Source of the DNA: Actinomycetota bacterium
GTDB taxonomy: Bacteria; Actinomycetota; Actinomycetes; S36-B12; UBA10799
NCBI GenBank assembly: GCA_020637055.1
Contig: JACJWR010000004.1
Coordinates: 1 to 64,000, forward strand
DNA: 64,000 bases
Direction: 5' to 3'
Below are positions 8,495 to 17,252 of this stretch, piece by piece. The notes beneath the pieces are model-generated. The model had not been told where the DNA came from, did no database searches, and saw only the letters and a program-made list of their open reading frames with translations. The translations under genes were made by a program, and so were the position numbers. Position 1 is the stretch's first letter. Each line of letters opens with the position of its first letter.

Positions 8495-8998
8495 ATGTCA
8501 GATCTCATCGTCATCGGCTACGACGACGAAGCCACCGGACGAAAGGCCTACGACACGGTCCTCACGCTGAACCAGGACATGGTCGTGCAGCTGGAGGGGC
8601 TCGCCATGGTGACCACCGACGAGCACGGCAAGAACCACGTCGAGACGCCGTCGAAACTCGTCGGATCCAGTGCCGCGTTCGGCGCCCTGTGGGGGTTGTT
8701 GATCGGGGTGTTGTTCTTCGTTCCGGTGTTCGGACTCGCCCTCGGCGGCGTGATGGGTGCGCTGATGGGCAAGATAGGCAAGTCGGGCATCAACGATCAG
8801 TTCCGCAAGCAGGTCAACGACATGATGACGCCGGGCAGTGCGGCCGTGGTGATCATGGCTTCTCAGATCACCGAGGACAAGTTCGCCGACGCCATGAAGC
8901 CCTACGGCGGGAAGCTGCTCAAGACTTCGCTTTCCACCGAGGATGAGAAGGAACTCGCCCACGAACTCAGCGGTCAGGACGAGTCCGACGGCAAGTAG
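8495..8998 (+). CDS. DUF1269 family membrane protein
   Basis: A 167-residue protein of the DUF1269 family. It opens with a soluble alpha/beta stretch (MSDLIVIGYDDEATGRKAYD), then a glycine-rich hairpin of two hydrophobic segments at about residues 60-92, then a soluble C-terminal part with SAAVVIMASQITEDKF. The ATG at 8495 is fixed by a perfect AGGAGG eight bases before; an in-frame upstream ATG at 8438 lacks one. The family is common in actinomycetes and often annotated as a stress-associated membrane protein, but no biochemical activity is established. It lies alone between the histidine kinase and the NADH dehydrogenase. Confidence 0.85.
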   Translation: MSDLIVIGYDDEATGRKAYDTVLTLNQDMVVQLEGLAMVTTDEHGKNHVETPSKLVGSSAAFGALWGLLIGVLFFVPVFGLALGGVMGALMGKIGKSGINDQFRKQVNDMMTPGSAAVVIMASQITEDKFADAMKPYGGKLLKTSLSTEDEKELAHELSGQDESDGK

Positions 8999-9046
8999 TC
9001 GTCGAGGATGAGTGGCGGGGGGGTCGTTGTTGGCACAATGGCGGCC

Positions 9047-10456
9047 ATGACGGCAGCCCAGACGACGGCCTCGGACGACCCGACACTGCCGCGGGGTCGG
9101 CCCCGGGTGGTGATCGTCGGCTCCGGCTTCGGCGGCCTCTTCGCCGCGAAGCATCTGCGACGTGCGAAGGTCGACGTGACGCTGATCTCGGAGACCCCCA
9201 ACCACGTCTTCCAGCCGCTGCTCTACCAGGTGGCGACCGGCATCCTGTCCGAGGGTTTGATCGCCCCGCCCACCAGAGAGATCCTGGAGCATTCCCGCAA
9301 CACCGAGGTGCTGCTCGGGACCGTCACCGAGATCGACCTCGCCGGTCGAAGGGTGGTGTCCAGACTGGGTGAGGTGCACACCGTCACCGAATACGACCAC
9401 CTGATCGTTGCTGCCGGCGCCGGTTCGTCCTACTTCGGCCACGATGAGTACGAACTCTTCGCCCCCGGCTTGAAGACACTCGACGACGCCAAGGAGTTGC
9501 GGGCGCGGATCTTCGGCGCCTTCGAGGCGGCGGAACTGCTTGCCGCGGATCAGGACGTGACCGAGTGGCTCACATTCGTCGTCGTGGGTGCGGGTCCGAC
9601 CGGGGTGGAGATGGCCGGGCAGATCCGGGAACTCGCGCAGCGGGCACTCAAGCGCAACTTTCGGCGCATCGATCCGGCTACGGCTCGGGTGGTTCTGGTC
9701 GACGGTGCCGACCAGGTGCTGACACCGTTCGGCGAATCCCAGGGCCGGCACACCGAGAAGTCCCTGGAGAAACTCGGGATCGAGGTCAAACTCGAAGCGA
9801 TGGTCAGCGAGGTTGATGCGCAAGGCGTGACCGTCACCCACCGCGACGGCACCACCGAACGGATCGGTTCCCGCTGCAAGGTCTGGGCTGCCGGCGTCTC
9901 GGCGTCCCCGCTGGCCGCCCAACTCGCGGCGCAGGTCGGCCTCGAGGTGGATTCGTCGGGGCGTATCCCGGCCAACGGTGACCTCACGCTGCCCGGCCAT
10001 CCCGAGGTCTTCGTCGTCGGCGACATGGTGACGCTGAACAACTATCCCGGCGTGGCGCAGGTCGCAATGCAGGGCGGTGCCTTCGCCGCGAAGCGGATCA
10101 AGCGCACGGCGGCCGGCAAGCCGATCGATCCGGAGGAGCAGTTCCACTACTTCGACAAGGGATCGATGGCGACGATCTCCCGGTTCCGCGCGGTGGCGAA
10201 CATCGGTCCGCTGAAGGTGCGCGGATTCCTGGCCTGGCTGCTGTGGCTGTTCATCCACATCAGCTTCCTGGTGGGGTTCCACCAGCGTGTGACGACCCTG
10301 GGCCACTGGGCAGTGTCGTTCGTGGGACGGGCGCGCACCGAGCGGACGTTCGTGCTCAACGACGTCGAACTCGAACACGCCAGGCGACATCCGGCCGAAC
10401 CGACCACGAAGGACGATGATGCCGGGGAGCCCACCGCCGAGGCGGATCAGCACTAG
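9047..10456 (+). CDS. ndh: type II NADH dehydrogenase (NDH-2)
   Basis: A 469-residue single-subunit NADH:quinone oxidoreductase, membrane-associated and non-proton-pumping. The FAD-binding VVIVGSGFGGLFAAKHL is near the N-terminus, followed by the NDH-2 mark HVFQPLLYQVATG, the NADH-binding VVVGAGPTGVEMAGQI near residue 180, and VFVVGDMV plus VAQVAMQGGAFAAK near 320-345. The C-terminal hydrophobic helix (GFLAWLLWLFIHISFLVGF) anchors it to the membrane. ATG 9047 is preferred because a CACAAT -10-like box lies exactly 7 nt before it, the leaderless arrangement used by many genes here; ATG 9008 is the alternative. Family call is firm. Confidence 0.93.
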   Translation: MTAAQTTASDDPTLPRGRPRVVIVGSGFGGLFAAKHLRRAKVDVTLISETPNHVFQPLLYQVATGILSEGLIAPPTREILEHSRNTEVLLGTVTEIDLAGRRVVSRLGEVHTVTEYDHLIVAAGAGSSYFGHDEYELFAPGLKTLDDAKELRARIFGAFEAAELLAADQDVTEWLTFVVVGAGPTGVEMAGQIRELAQRALKRNFRRIDPATARVVLVDGADQVLTPFGESQGRHTEKSLEKLGIEVKLEAMVSEVDAQGVTVTHRDGTTERIGSRCKVWAAGVSASPLAAQLAAQVGLEVDSSGRIPANGDLTLPGHPEVFVVGDMVTLNNYPGVAQVAMQGGAFAAKRIKRTAAGKPIDPEEQFHYFDKGSMATISRFRAVANIGPLKVRGFLAWLLWLFIHISFLVGFHQRVTTLGHWAVSFVGRARTERTFVLNDVELEHARRHPAEPTTKDDDAGEPTAEADQH

Positions 10457-10472
10457 GCCGCGGCGCCCCGGG

Positions 10473-11843
10473 TCACAGCGGTGAAGTGCCGGTCACCACC
10501 ATCTGCGGCCGACCAAGAGAGTCCAAACCGAGGGGCTGGTAGCCGGTGGCCGCAGGTCCGCATCGAACCACCTGTCCGTTGTACTGCGGATCTTGGTCGA
10601 TGAGTTCGTGGCAGGCGGCGAGGGCGCGCTGACCCCAGTAGTTGGGGTGCACCGCGAGGGTGGCGGCGTCTGCCACCCGACCCGAGACCGATTCCATGAT
10701 CGTCGGGTAGCGCTTGGTGGCGCAGGAGGCGTCCGGATTGCGCGCGATGCAGTTGATGATGATGGGCGCCACCCAGGTGCCGCCCTGACCGGCATAGGCA
10801 TCGAACACCGGCTGGACGGTGTTCAATTGCGGTCCGTTGTCCTTCGGCGGGTTGAACTTGCTGCACAGTTCGTGAGAGGTGAAGGCGGGGGCGATCACCT
10901 TCACGTTCACGTCCGCCAGCGCACCCTGCTTCGCTTGCGCAAGCCCGGTGAGCATGGCATCGGCCAGACGCGGGAACAGCGTGTTCTGGAAAAAGGTGAG
11001 GTCGCCGTCGGTGAAGGGGCAGCCGCCGTAATCCTGACGTCCCCAACCGTGATCGCCGCCCAGCGGAGGCCACATGTCCTGCGGACTCGGGACGATCATG
11101 GGCGGGAGTTGGTAGGAGATGGTGTAGGAGTCGGCCGGTCGGCCGGCCGCATCCATGGCGGTCTTGATGTTGGTGAAGGCGGTGGTGACGTTGTCGCGCA
11201 CGGTAGGCAGGCTTGCCAGCGCGGCACCGACGGGCGACTTGGGGTCGCCGGCAGATTTCCAGCAGGCCGATGCGAGCGGGGTCACGAACTGCGCGGCGCA
11301 ATAGGCGACGACATCGGCGAAACCGGCGTCGTTACCCCCGGTGGACACCATGATCACCGGCAACTGATCGCCGTTGGCGGTCACTTCGGTGGCGAACTGT
11401 TGCAGCTGGGCGGCCTGACCCGTGCCGTTGGCGAAGTCGATTCCCGGCTTGTAGACGCCGTCGGAGTTCACCGTCGAATACGTCCGCGCCCCGGAACAGG
11501 CGAGGTTCTTGCCCGTGGTCTGGGATCCACCGGCGAACATGGCGGCGGATGCCGAGCGGTGACACATGCCTCCCGGAGCGCCGGAGAAGTCGCCCGGGAA
11601 AGTCTGTTCCAGGCTTGATCCGTAGGCGATCGCGGTCCAGTCGCCCAGTGAGCCGCTGCGGTAGTTCTTGCCCATCCACGAAGCACCCTCGCCGGACATG
11701 AAGGAATCGCCGAGGCCCACCACCCAGTTACGTTGGTCGTCCGGTTCGGCCGCGGCGGCGCTACCGGCCGCGCCGACGCCGGTCGCGAGTACCACCGCGG
11801 TGGTCGCGAGCAAGGATGTCAACCGCCGGTGCCTTCGCCACAT
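10473..11843 (-). CDS. secreted SGNH/GDSL hydrolase
   Basis: A 456-residue exported esterase/lipase-type enzyme. The signal peptide is MWRRHRR followed by a hydrophobic core and SAAAAEP (cleavage near residue 32). Block I VVGLGDSFMSGEG carries the catalytic Ser; block III is STGGNDAGF; the terminal block VHPNYWGQ carries the catalytic His. Several Cys residues suggest disulfides, as expected for a secreted protein. The start ATG 11843 has a TAGCCT box 7 nt upstream and fits the signal peptide; an upstream in-frame ATG at 11909 would add a non-signal leader. The substrate (lipid, acylated sugar or envelope ester) cannot be told. It has no operon partner. Confidence 0.9.
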   Translation of the reverse strand: MWRRHRRLTSLLATTAVVLATGVGAAGSAAAAEPDDQRNWVVGLGDSFMSGEGASWMGKNYRSGSLGDWTAIAYGSSLEQTFPGDFSGAPGGMCHRSASAAMFAGGSQTTGKNLACSGARTYSTVNSDGVYKPGIDFANGTGQAAQLQQFATEVTANGDQLPVIMVSTGGNDAGFADVVAYCAAQFVTPLASACWKSAGDPKSPVGAALASLPTVRDNVTTAFTNIKTAMDAAGRPADSYTISYQLPPMIVPSPQDMWPPLGGDHGWGRQDYGGCPFTDGDLTFFQNTLFPRLADAMLTGLAQAKQGALADVNVKVIAPAFTSHELCSKFNPPKDNGPQLNTVQPVFDAYAGQGGTWVAPIIINCIARNPDASCATKRYPTIMESVSGRVADAATLAVHPNYWGQRALAACHELIDQDPQYNGQVVRCGPAATGYQPLGLDSLGRPQMVVTGTSPL

Positions 11844-11850
11844 GGCAACG

Positions 11851-11856
11851 AGGCTA
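11851..11856 (-). promoter_or_regulatory. -10 box TAGCCT, leaderless promoter of the SGNH hydrolase
   Basis: TAGCCT on the minus strand ends 7 nt before the ATG at 11843, so transcription would start at or within a base of the start codon. The same hexamer at the same distance precedes the flavin reductase start at 26782. Confidence 0.5.
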
Positions 11857-12001
11857 GTTGCGGGACGGCCCGGTAGTCGACCGGTGCTGTAGCGGAAAGC
11901 GCCGATCAAGTGACATCCGGCGACCTGCGCTGCCTCACTCGTCCGCGGCGCCGGCCGAGGTGGACCCGATCGGCTGTTATGGTTGGGCTACCGCTCGACC
12001 C

Positions 12002-12055
12002 ATGTTGAGCGAGATGGCTCTGCAGCCGTTGGACCCGGGCGCGCTCGTGTACTAG
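12002..12055 (+). CDS. possible leaderless 17-residue leader peptide
   Basis: The frame reads MLSEMALQPLDPGALVY, then TAG. A TACCGC box (11989-11994) sits exactly 7 nt before the ATG, as at other leaderless starts in this window. The last third of the frame forms the 5' arm and loop of the hairpin at 12035-12062, and the stop codon touches the 3' arm, so a ribosome finishing the peptide would block the hairpin. That is the geometry of translation-dependent attenuation. Short frames arise easily by chance, so the call stays tentative. Confidence 0.4.
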   Translation: MLSEMALQPLDPGALVY

Positions 12056-12062
12056 CGCCCGG
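12035..12062 (+). promoter_or_regulatory. hairpin overlapping the end of the leader frame
   Basis: CCGGGCGC (12035-12042) and GCGCCCGG (12055-12062) pair perfectly over 8 bp with a 12-nt loop. No run of T follows, so it is not a textbook terminator. It lies about 190 nt before the helicase start and overlaps the 3' half of the putative leader peptide. Confidence 0.5.
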
Positions 12063-12251
12063 CGTGTGACTCATTCGGCGCAGCCAAGGCCTCTGCGGTA
12101 TTCAGGAGCTACTGATCGCGGCCACCCCAACGCAACGGATCGCCTCGGCTGTGTTGCTGGGCGACCGCCGGTCGCAGCGAATCTTGGTGTGCCAGCAAAG
12201 GCCGCGACCGGGATTCGCACCCGCCGACTTGCATCATCGAGGAGCACGACC

Positions 12252-13448
12252 ATGACCCCTGTCCGAACTGATCCGAACATCCCCACAGCTGCAATCGCCG
12301 AACTGGGCCTTCGCGCTGAACTCACCGAATCCCTGGCCGCCCGGGGAATCACGACCGCCTTCGACATCCAAGCCCGCACGATCCCGGCCGCACTCGCGGG
12401 TCGAGACGTGTGCGGCAAGGCGCCCACCGGCTCCGGCAAGACGCTGGCATTCGGCATTCCCGTGGTGGAACGTGTCCAGCGGGCTCGACCCAAACATCCG
12501 CGCGCTCTGATCCTCACCCCGACCCGGGAGTTGGCTGCGCAGATCGCAGGTGAACTGCAACTGCTGATCGGCAACCACCGCACTTCGGTGGCCACCTTCT
12601 ACGGTGGGGTGGGATTCGGCCCGCAACTCGCGGCGCTGCGTCGCGGTGTGGATATCGCCGTGGCGTGCCCCGGTCGGCTCGCCGACCTCATCCGCCGTGG
12701 TGACGCGTCGTTGAGCGACGTCGACATCGTGGTGCTGGACGAGGCCGATCGCATGGCGGACATGGGCTTCCTGCCCGAGGTGCGTCGCCTGCTCAACCAA
12801 GTGCGCCCGGATCGCCAAACCCTGCTGTTCTCGGCCACCCTCGACGGTGCCATCAACGTCCTGGTGCGGGACTATCAGCGGGATCCGCTGCGGGCCGAGG
12901 TGGCCCCGGATCCAAAGGTCGTGGATCGCACGACCCACACCTTCCTGCCGGTGCGCCGCGATGCCCGGGTGGCCACCGCGGCCGACTTGGTTGCCAAGCA
13001 CGGCAGTGCGGTGGTGTTCTGCCGCACCAAACGGGGGGCCGACCGCGTCGCCCGTCAGTTGGGCAATGCCGGTGTCGCGGCAGTGGCCATCCACGGTGGT
13101 CGCAGCCAGGGTCAACGAGACCGTGCCCTGGCGAGCTTCGCCCGCGGCACCGCGCAGGCACTGGTCGCGACCGATGTCGCTGCGCGCGGCATCCACATCG
13201 ACGATGTGCAGTGTGTGGTGCACTTCGACATTGCCGGGGACCACAAGGACTATGTCCACCGCTCGGGGCGCACCGGGCGGGCAGGCGCCCCCGGGACGGT
13301 GGTCTCGCTCGTGACAGACGAGGACGCAGCGGCCGTCCGCAGCCTCCGACAGGCACTCGGAATGGAAGCTCCGGCATCCCGCGCGCCGAGGAAGACCACC
13401 AAGCCACGCAACTCCTCCCGGCGAGCGCAGGGTCGGCGTCGTCGCTGA
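12252..13448 (+). CDS. DEAD-box ATP-dependent RNA helicase
   Basis: A 398-residue compact helicase with the two RecA-like lobes and only a short basic tail. Motifs: FDIQARTIP (Q motif), APTGSGKT near residue 59, PTREL, DEADRMADMGF near 165, SATLD, and HRSGRTGRAG near 337. The Walker A begins with P rather than T in the ATGTGKT of the other two helicases here, so it is a distinct paralogue. The C-terminus (KTTKPRNSSRRAQGRRRR) is a basic RNA-binding-like tail. ATG 12252 follows GAGGAGCACGACC. The long upstream leader with small frame and hairpins suggests post-transcriptional control. Confidence 0.92.
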   Translation: MTPVRTDPNIPTAAIAELGLRAELTESLAARGITTAFDIQARTIPAALAGRDVCGKAPTGSGKTLAFGIPVVERVQRARPKHPRALILTPTRELAAQIAGELQLLIGNHRTSVATFYGGVGFGPQLAALRRGVDIAVACPGRLADLIRRGDASLSDVDIVVLDEADRMADMGFLPEVRRLLNQVRPDRQTLLFSATLDGAINVLVRDYQRDPLRAEVAPDPKVVDRTTHTFLPVRRDARVATAADLVAKHGSAVVFCRTKRGADRVARQLGNAGVAAVAIHGGRSQGQRDRALASFARGTAQALVATDVAARGIHIDDVQCVVHFDIAGDHKDYVHRSGRTGRAGAPGTVVSLVTDEDAAAVRSLRQALGMEAPASRAPRKTTKPRNSSRRAQGRRRR

Positions 13449-13499
13449 GCTCCAGCCGATCCGGGCCGTCGATCGCCGGAGTACGGCAGGATTGCCCTT

Positions 13500-15350
13500 G
13501 TGATTGAAGCCGATCTGACCGCCGCGCTGAGTGGCCTGCGTCGCGATCTCGGCGATGTTCGCCTGCCGCTGCCGGTCGCTCAGGTGGACACCGCCAGCGC
13601 CGACGTGGTGGCAGTCGTCAACCAACTCGACGATTACGTGCTGCCGCGCCTGCGCGACCTCGATGCGCCACTCGTCGCCGTCGTCGGCGGGTCCACCGGA
13701 AGCGGCAAATCCACCCTGGTCAACGCCTTGGTCGGGCAGTCGATCACCACGGCGGGGGTGCTTCGACCCACCACCCGATACCCGGTGCTCGTGCACCACG
13801 GTGCCGACGGGCGTTGGTTCGACGACGACCGGATTCTGCCGCGGTTGCCGAGGATCACCGGCGAGGTGATCGAACCTGTGGGGGCTGATGAGCGGTACGG
13901 GGTGAGGCTGGTGGCCTCTGATCGGATTCCGCGCGGATTCGGCATCCTCGATGCTCCCGATCTCGATTCGGTCTCGGCGGCCAATCGGGACCTGGCCCAG
14001 TTGCTGCTCGCCGCCGCCGACCTGTGGCTCTTCGTCACGACTGCGGGTCGCTACGCCGATGCGGTGCCCTGGCAGGCGTTGCGGGCTGCCCAGCAGCGCG
14101 ACGCGGCAGTGGTGATCGTGGTGAACCGGGTGCCGCCGGAGGCGGTTGCTCCGATCACCGCCCACGTCCAGGCGCTGCTCGACGCCGAAGGTTTGGCCGA
14201 CGCCCCGCTGTTCGTCGTTCCGGAAGTGCCGCTGACCGATGGGATGCTGGTGGCCCCCGAGGTGGACGCCTTGGCCGATTGGCTGTTCGCATTGGTCGAC
14301 GATGCCGCCACCCGTGCCGCCATCGCCCGACGCACGGTTGCGGGGGCGGTGGCGCATCTGCTCACCTTGATGCCGTCGATCATCTCGGCCGGGCAGGCCC
14401 AACTCGAGACCCGCGATCGGCTCGCGGAGGCGGCGCGAGCGCCCTACTCCCGCGCTGTGGAGCGAATTTCTGAGGCCGCCACGGATGGCTCCCTGATGCG
14501 GGGCGAGGTGTTGGCCCGCTGGCAGGAGTTCGTGGGAACCGGCGAGATGCTCAAGCGCCTGGAGACCGGGGTGGGTCGGCTGCGGGATCGGGTGAAGGCG
14601 GCATTCACAGGTGAATCCGACGCACCTGAGCAGGTGACCGAGGCAATCGAAAGTCGCCTCGCCAGCCTGATCATCAACTCGGCGCAGGACGCTGCCCGCG
14701 GGGCCGACGGGGCGTGGCGGTCGGACCCGGCCGGCTATGCGCTGTTGGGTGGAGACGATCTGGGCAGAGCCTCGGTCGAGATCTCCGACCGTGCCGCCAC
14801 TGCGGTGCGCGGATGGCAGGACGATTTGATCGAACTGATCCGGACGGAAGGTGCGGACAAGCGCCAGACCGCTCGGATCATGGCGTTCGGCGTGAACGGC
14901 ACGGCCGCAGCCCTGATGGTCGCGGTCTTCTCGATGACGGGTGGCCTCACCGGTGCCGAGATCGGCATCGCCGGCGGATCGGCGGTCGTGGCGCAGAAGG
15001 TGCTCGAGGCTGTCTTCGGGGAGGACGCAGTGCGTCGTATGGCGGTCCGGGCCGCTGCCTCGCTCACCGAACGGGTGGAGTCGTTGATGGCCGCCGAGTG
15101 CGACCGATTCCTGATCCGACTGGCCGCGCTCGAACTCGACGACGCGCTCCCGAAGAGACTGACCATCGACGCCGAGGCGGTGGCTGCCGCCTACCGTGCC
15201 GAGTGGGAGTCGAGTCCCGACGGGTTCCGTTGGACGCAGCCAGTCGGAGGGGAGCCCGAGGGCGTCGGGGGTGACGAGGCCGGTGGTGGGTCGGTGTCTG
15301 AGAGGCGGCGTTGGCGGCGTCGGATCCGACAGTGGTGGGAGGGCCAATGA
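13500..15350 (+). CDS. dynamin-like GTPase, first of a coupled pair
   Basis: A 616-residue large GTPase. The G1 loop is GGSTGSGKSTLVN near residue 67, with switch Thr in GVLRPTTRYPV, a DAPDLDSV G3 segment near 150 and a VVNRVP motif as G4-like near 205. After an alpha-helical middle, residues about 465-505 are hydrophobic and Gly/Ala-rich (membrane-inserting segment), followed by a helical tail. The start is GTG 13500 with CAGGAT 7 nt before. The stop overlaps the next gene by 4 bp. Two coupled large GTPases with membrane segments resemble the DynA/DynB pair of Streptomyces that acts with FtsZ in septation; which member this is cannot be said. Confidence 0.82.
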   Translation: MIEADLTAALSGLRRDLGDVRLPLPVAQVDTASADVVAVVNQLDDYVLPRLRDLDAPLVAVVGGSTGSGKSTLVNALVGQSITTAGVLRPTTRYPVLVHHGADGRWFDDDRILPRLPRITGEVIEPVGADERYGVRLVASDRIPRGFGILDAPDLDSVSAANRDLAQLLLAAADLWLFVTTAGRYADAVPWQALRAAQQRDAAVVIVVNRVPPEAVAPITAHVQALLDAEGLADAPLFVVPEVPLTDGMLVAPEVDALADWLFALVDDAATRAAIARRTVAGAVAHLLTLMPSIISAGQAQLETRDRLAEAARAPYSRAVERISEAATDGSLMRGEVLARWQEFVGTGEMLKRLETGVGRLRDRVKAAFTGESDAPEQVTEAIESRLASLIINSAQDAARGADGAWRSDPAGYALLGGDDLGRASVEISDRAATAVRGWQDDLIELIRTEGADKRQTARIMAFGVNGTAAALMVAVFSMTGGLTGAEIGIAGGSAVVAQKVLEAVFGEDAVRRMAVRAAASLTERVESLMAAECDRFLIRLAALELDDALPKRLTIDAEAVAAAYRAEWESSPDGFRWTQPVGGEPEGVGGDEAGGGSVSERRRWRRRIRQWWEGQ

Positions 15351-17050
15351 CGATCCTGCGCCAGTTGCTGGCGCGGTTGGATCCCCGCGCACGGGCGGGT
15401 TCCGGCGCGCCGGTGGACCAGGCTGAGGTCGATCGGCGATTGGCCGGTCTCGCCCAGGCCACCGACGCGGCGGCCCACCGCCTGCCGGAGCCTGTGGTGG
15501 AAAGCGCTCGCGCGGTGATCGAGCGTGCCCGGCGGCGGCGGGAACTGTCACAGGACCTCACGGTGGTCGCGTTGGCCGGATCCACCGGGGCCGGCAAGTC
15601 GACCTTGTTCAACTCAATCGTCGGCACCGAGGTGGCGCACGTCGGGGTGCTTCGTCCGACCACAGCTGCCCCCATGGCGGCCGTCTGGCAGGCGTCCACC
15701 GACACCGATGAGCTCCTGGACTGGCTTGGAGTTGACCGCCGGCACGAGGTTGGTGACGGCGGCGATGAGCTGGCCGATCTGGTCCTCCTCGACCTTCCGG
15801 ACCATGACTCGACACATGCCCACCACCGAGCCCAGGTGGATCGGCTGGTGGATCGCGCGGACGTGATGATCTGGGTGATGGACCCTCAGAAGTACGCCGA
15901 CGCGTTGGTGCACGAGGCCTATCTCACAAGGTTCGCCCGGCACGCCGAAGTGACCGTGGTGGTGCTCAACCAGGTGGACCGGCTCAGCGTCGCCGATACT
16001 GACGCCTGCCTCCGCCATCTGAGAAGCCTGGTGGCCGCCGACGGCCTCGACGACGCCACAGTGCTCGCAACGTCGACGCGCAGCGGTCAGGGGCTGCCCG
16101 AATTGGCCGAGGTCATCGCCGACGCGATCGCATCCCGCCGGGCGGCGACGTCTCGTCTGATGGCGGACATCGCGTCGGCCGCCGAGGCTTTGGAATCGGC
16201 CGCGCCGGATCCCGGCGGGGTGATCCGAGTCGGCGGCGCGCCGGAGTTGGCGGTGCTCAACGATGCCCTGACCGATGCAGCCGGTGCCGATCTCATCAGT
16301 TCCGCGGTGGAGTCGTCGCGCAATCGGGCCGCGATCTCAGCCGTGGGTTGGCCCCCGCTGCGGTGGCTGAGTCGAAGGCGCGCCGATCCGATCGCTCGGC
16401 TGCGTTTGGATCGGCCGGGTGTCGACCCCGCGCTGGTGCGCACCTCCATGCCCTCGAACGATCCGGTGGCGTTGGCGCGTGCGCGGACCGCTGTGCACGA
16501 CTTCGCTGCCACGGCGACCGCGGGTGCGCCGGCGGCTTGGGTCACCTCGACTCGCGGTGTGGCCGAGGCCGCAGCCGACGGATTGGCAGACCACCTGGAT
16601 CGGGCGGTGGCACGGGCACCCATAGCGAAACCGAGCTCGCCGCGCTGGTGGGCCTTCGTCGGATGGCTCCAGTGGGGGCTGCTCGCGCTTGCGGTCGTCG
16701 GCGGCGGATGGCTGTTGGCATTGGCCGCACTCGGCTACCTGCAGTTCGAGCCACCCCCCACGCCCACGGTGAGCGGCCTGCCGATCCCGACGCTGATGTT
16801 GGCCGTCGGACTGCTCGGCGGCATCGTGCTGGCCGCAATCGCGCGAGGGGTTGCGGCCACGGGCGCTCGCCGCGCGGCACGTTCGGCTCGGGAAGCCCTC
16901 CGCCGAGAGGTTTCTGAGGTCGCCGAGTCGCTGGTGGTTGCGCCGATCGCCGGTGAATTGGAGTCGTTGGCCGATTTCCGCCTCGGATTGCGGGCGGCCG
17001 GGGCGCCGAACGCTCAGCCCGCGTCGCGACGGGGTCAGGCCACCTCGTAG
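15347..17050 (+). CDS. dynamin-like GTPase, second of a coupled pair
   Basis: A 567-residue GTPase, translationally coupled to the previous gene (ATGA overlap, so start 15347). G1 is AGSTGAGKSTLFNS near residue 82, the switch Thr is in VLRPTTAAPM, G3 is DLPDHDST near 152 and G4 is VLNQVDRL near 207. Two membrane helices at about residues 435-460 and 480-500 are followed by a basic helical tail. A soluble G domain with a C-terminal hairpin in the membrane suits a membrane-remodelling GTPase. The pair is not next to cell-division genes here. Its last 16 bp overlap the 3' end of the copper chaperone gene on the other strand. Confidence 0.82.
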   Translation: MTILRQLLARLDPRARAGSGAPVDQAEVDRRLAGLAQATDAAAHRLPEPVVESARAVIERARRRRELSQDLTVVALAGSTGAGKSTLFNSIVGTEVAHVGVLRPTTAAPMAAVWQASTDTDELLDWLGVDRRHEVGDGGDELADLVLLDLPDHDSTHAHHRAQVDRLVDRADVMIWVMDPQKYADALVHEAYLTRFARHAEVTVVVLNQVDRLSVADTDACLRHLRSLVAADGLDDATVLATSTRSGQGLPELAEVIADAIASRRAATSRLMADIASAAEALESAAPDPGGVIRVGGAPELAVLNDALTDAAGADLISSAVESSRNRAAISAVGWPPLRWLSRRRADPIARLRLDRPGVDPALVRTSMPSNDPVALARARTAVHDFAATATAGAPAAWVTSTRGVAEAAADGLADHLDRAVARAPIAKPSSPRWWAFVGWLQWGLLALAVVGGGWLLALAALGYLQFEPPPTPTVSGLPIPTLMLAVGLLGGIVLAAIARGVAATGARRAARSAREALRREVSEVAESLVVAPIAGELESLADFRLGLRAAGAPNAQPASRRGQATS

Positions 17051-17241
17051 CCGGCCTCGTCGATGGCCGCGCGGATCGCGGCATCGTCGAGATCGGTGCC
17101 GACGACCGTCACCTCGCCGGCGGTCAAGTCGACGGCCACCTCGGTGACGCCGGGGACGGCGCCCACCTCGCTGCTGACTGCGTTGACGCAGTGCTGGCAC
17201 GTCATGCCGGTGACGGTGTAGTTGAGGGTGCTCGTTGACAT
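17035..17241 (-). CDS. copZ: copper chaperone, HMA domain (CopZ-like)
   Basis: A 68-residue single heavy-metal-associated domain with the metal-binding GMTCQHC near residue 12 and a complete beta-alpha-beta-beta-alpha-beta pattern ending DEAGYEVA. It should bind Cu(I) in the cytoplasm and hand it to the CopA ATPase encoded 11 bp upstream on the same strand. ATG 17241 (MSTSTLNYTV) is preferred over 17256 because a GGAG ribosome site (GTGAGGAGCGACCAC) stands just before it. It ends inside the convergent GTPase gene by 16 bp. Confidence 0.9.
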   Translation of the reverse strand: MSTSTLNYTVTGMTCQHCVNAVSSEVGAVPGVTEVAVDLTAGEVTVVGTDLDDAAIRAAIDEAGYEVA

Positions 17242-17252
17242 GTGGTCGCTCC

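Larger units (their letters stand above)
11844..12251 (+). other. 408-bp gap: leader region of the second DEAD-box gene
   Basis: The gap between the divergent SGNH hydrolase and the helicase holds the minus-strand promoter at its left end. On the plus strand it holds a 17-codon open frame (12002-12055), a perfect 8-bp-stem hairpin (12035-12062) and a second short hairpin (GCGACC-gcc-GGTCGC, 12161-12175). The helicase ribosome site is GAGGAG, a few bases before 12252. Long structured leaders are typical of helicase genes regulated at the RNA level. No tRNA or riboswitch of a known class was recognised. Confidence 0.5.

Noticed and set aside
8498..10453. A minus-strand open frame of 651 codons opposite DUF1269 and ndh.
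   Set aside because: Composition bias only; the plus-strand products are full, well-known families.
12234..15551. A minus-strand open frame of 1105 codons across the helicase and the first GTPase gene.
   Set aside because: It is antisense to two clear genes, has a low-complexity Arg/His/Gly-rich product with no domain, and arises from high third-position GC.
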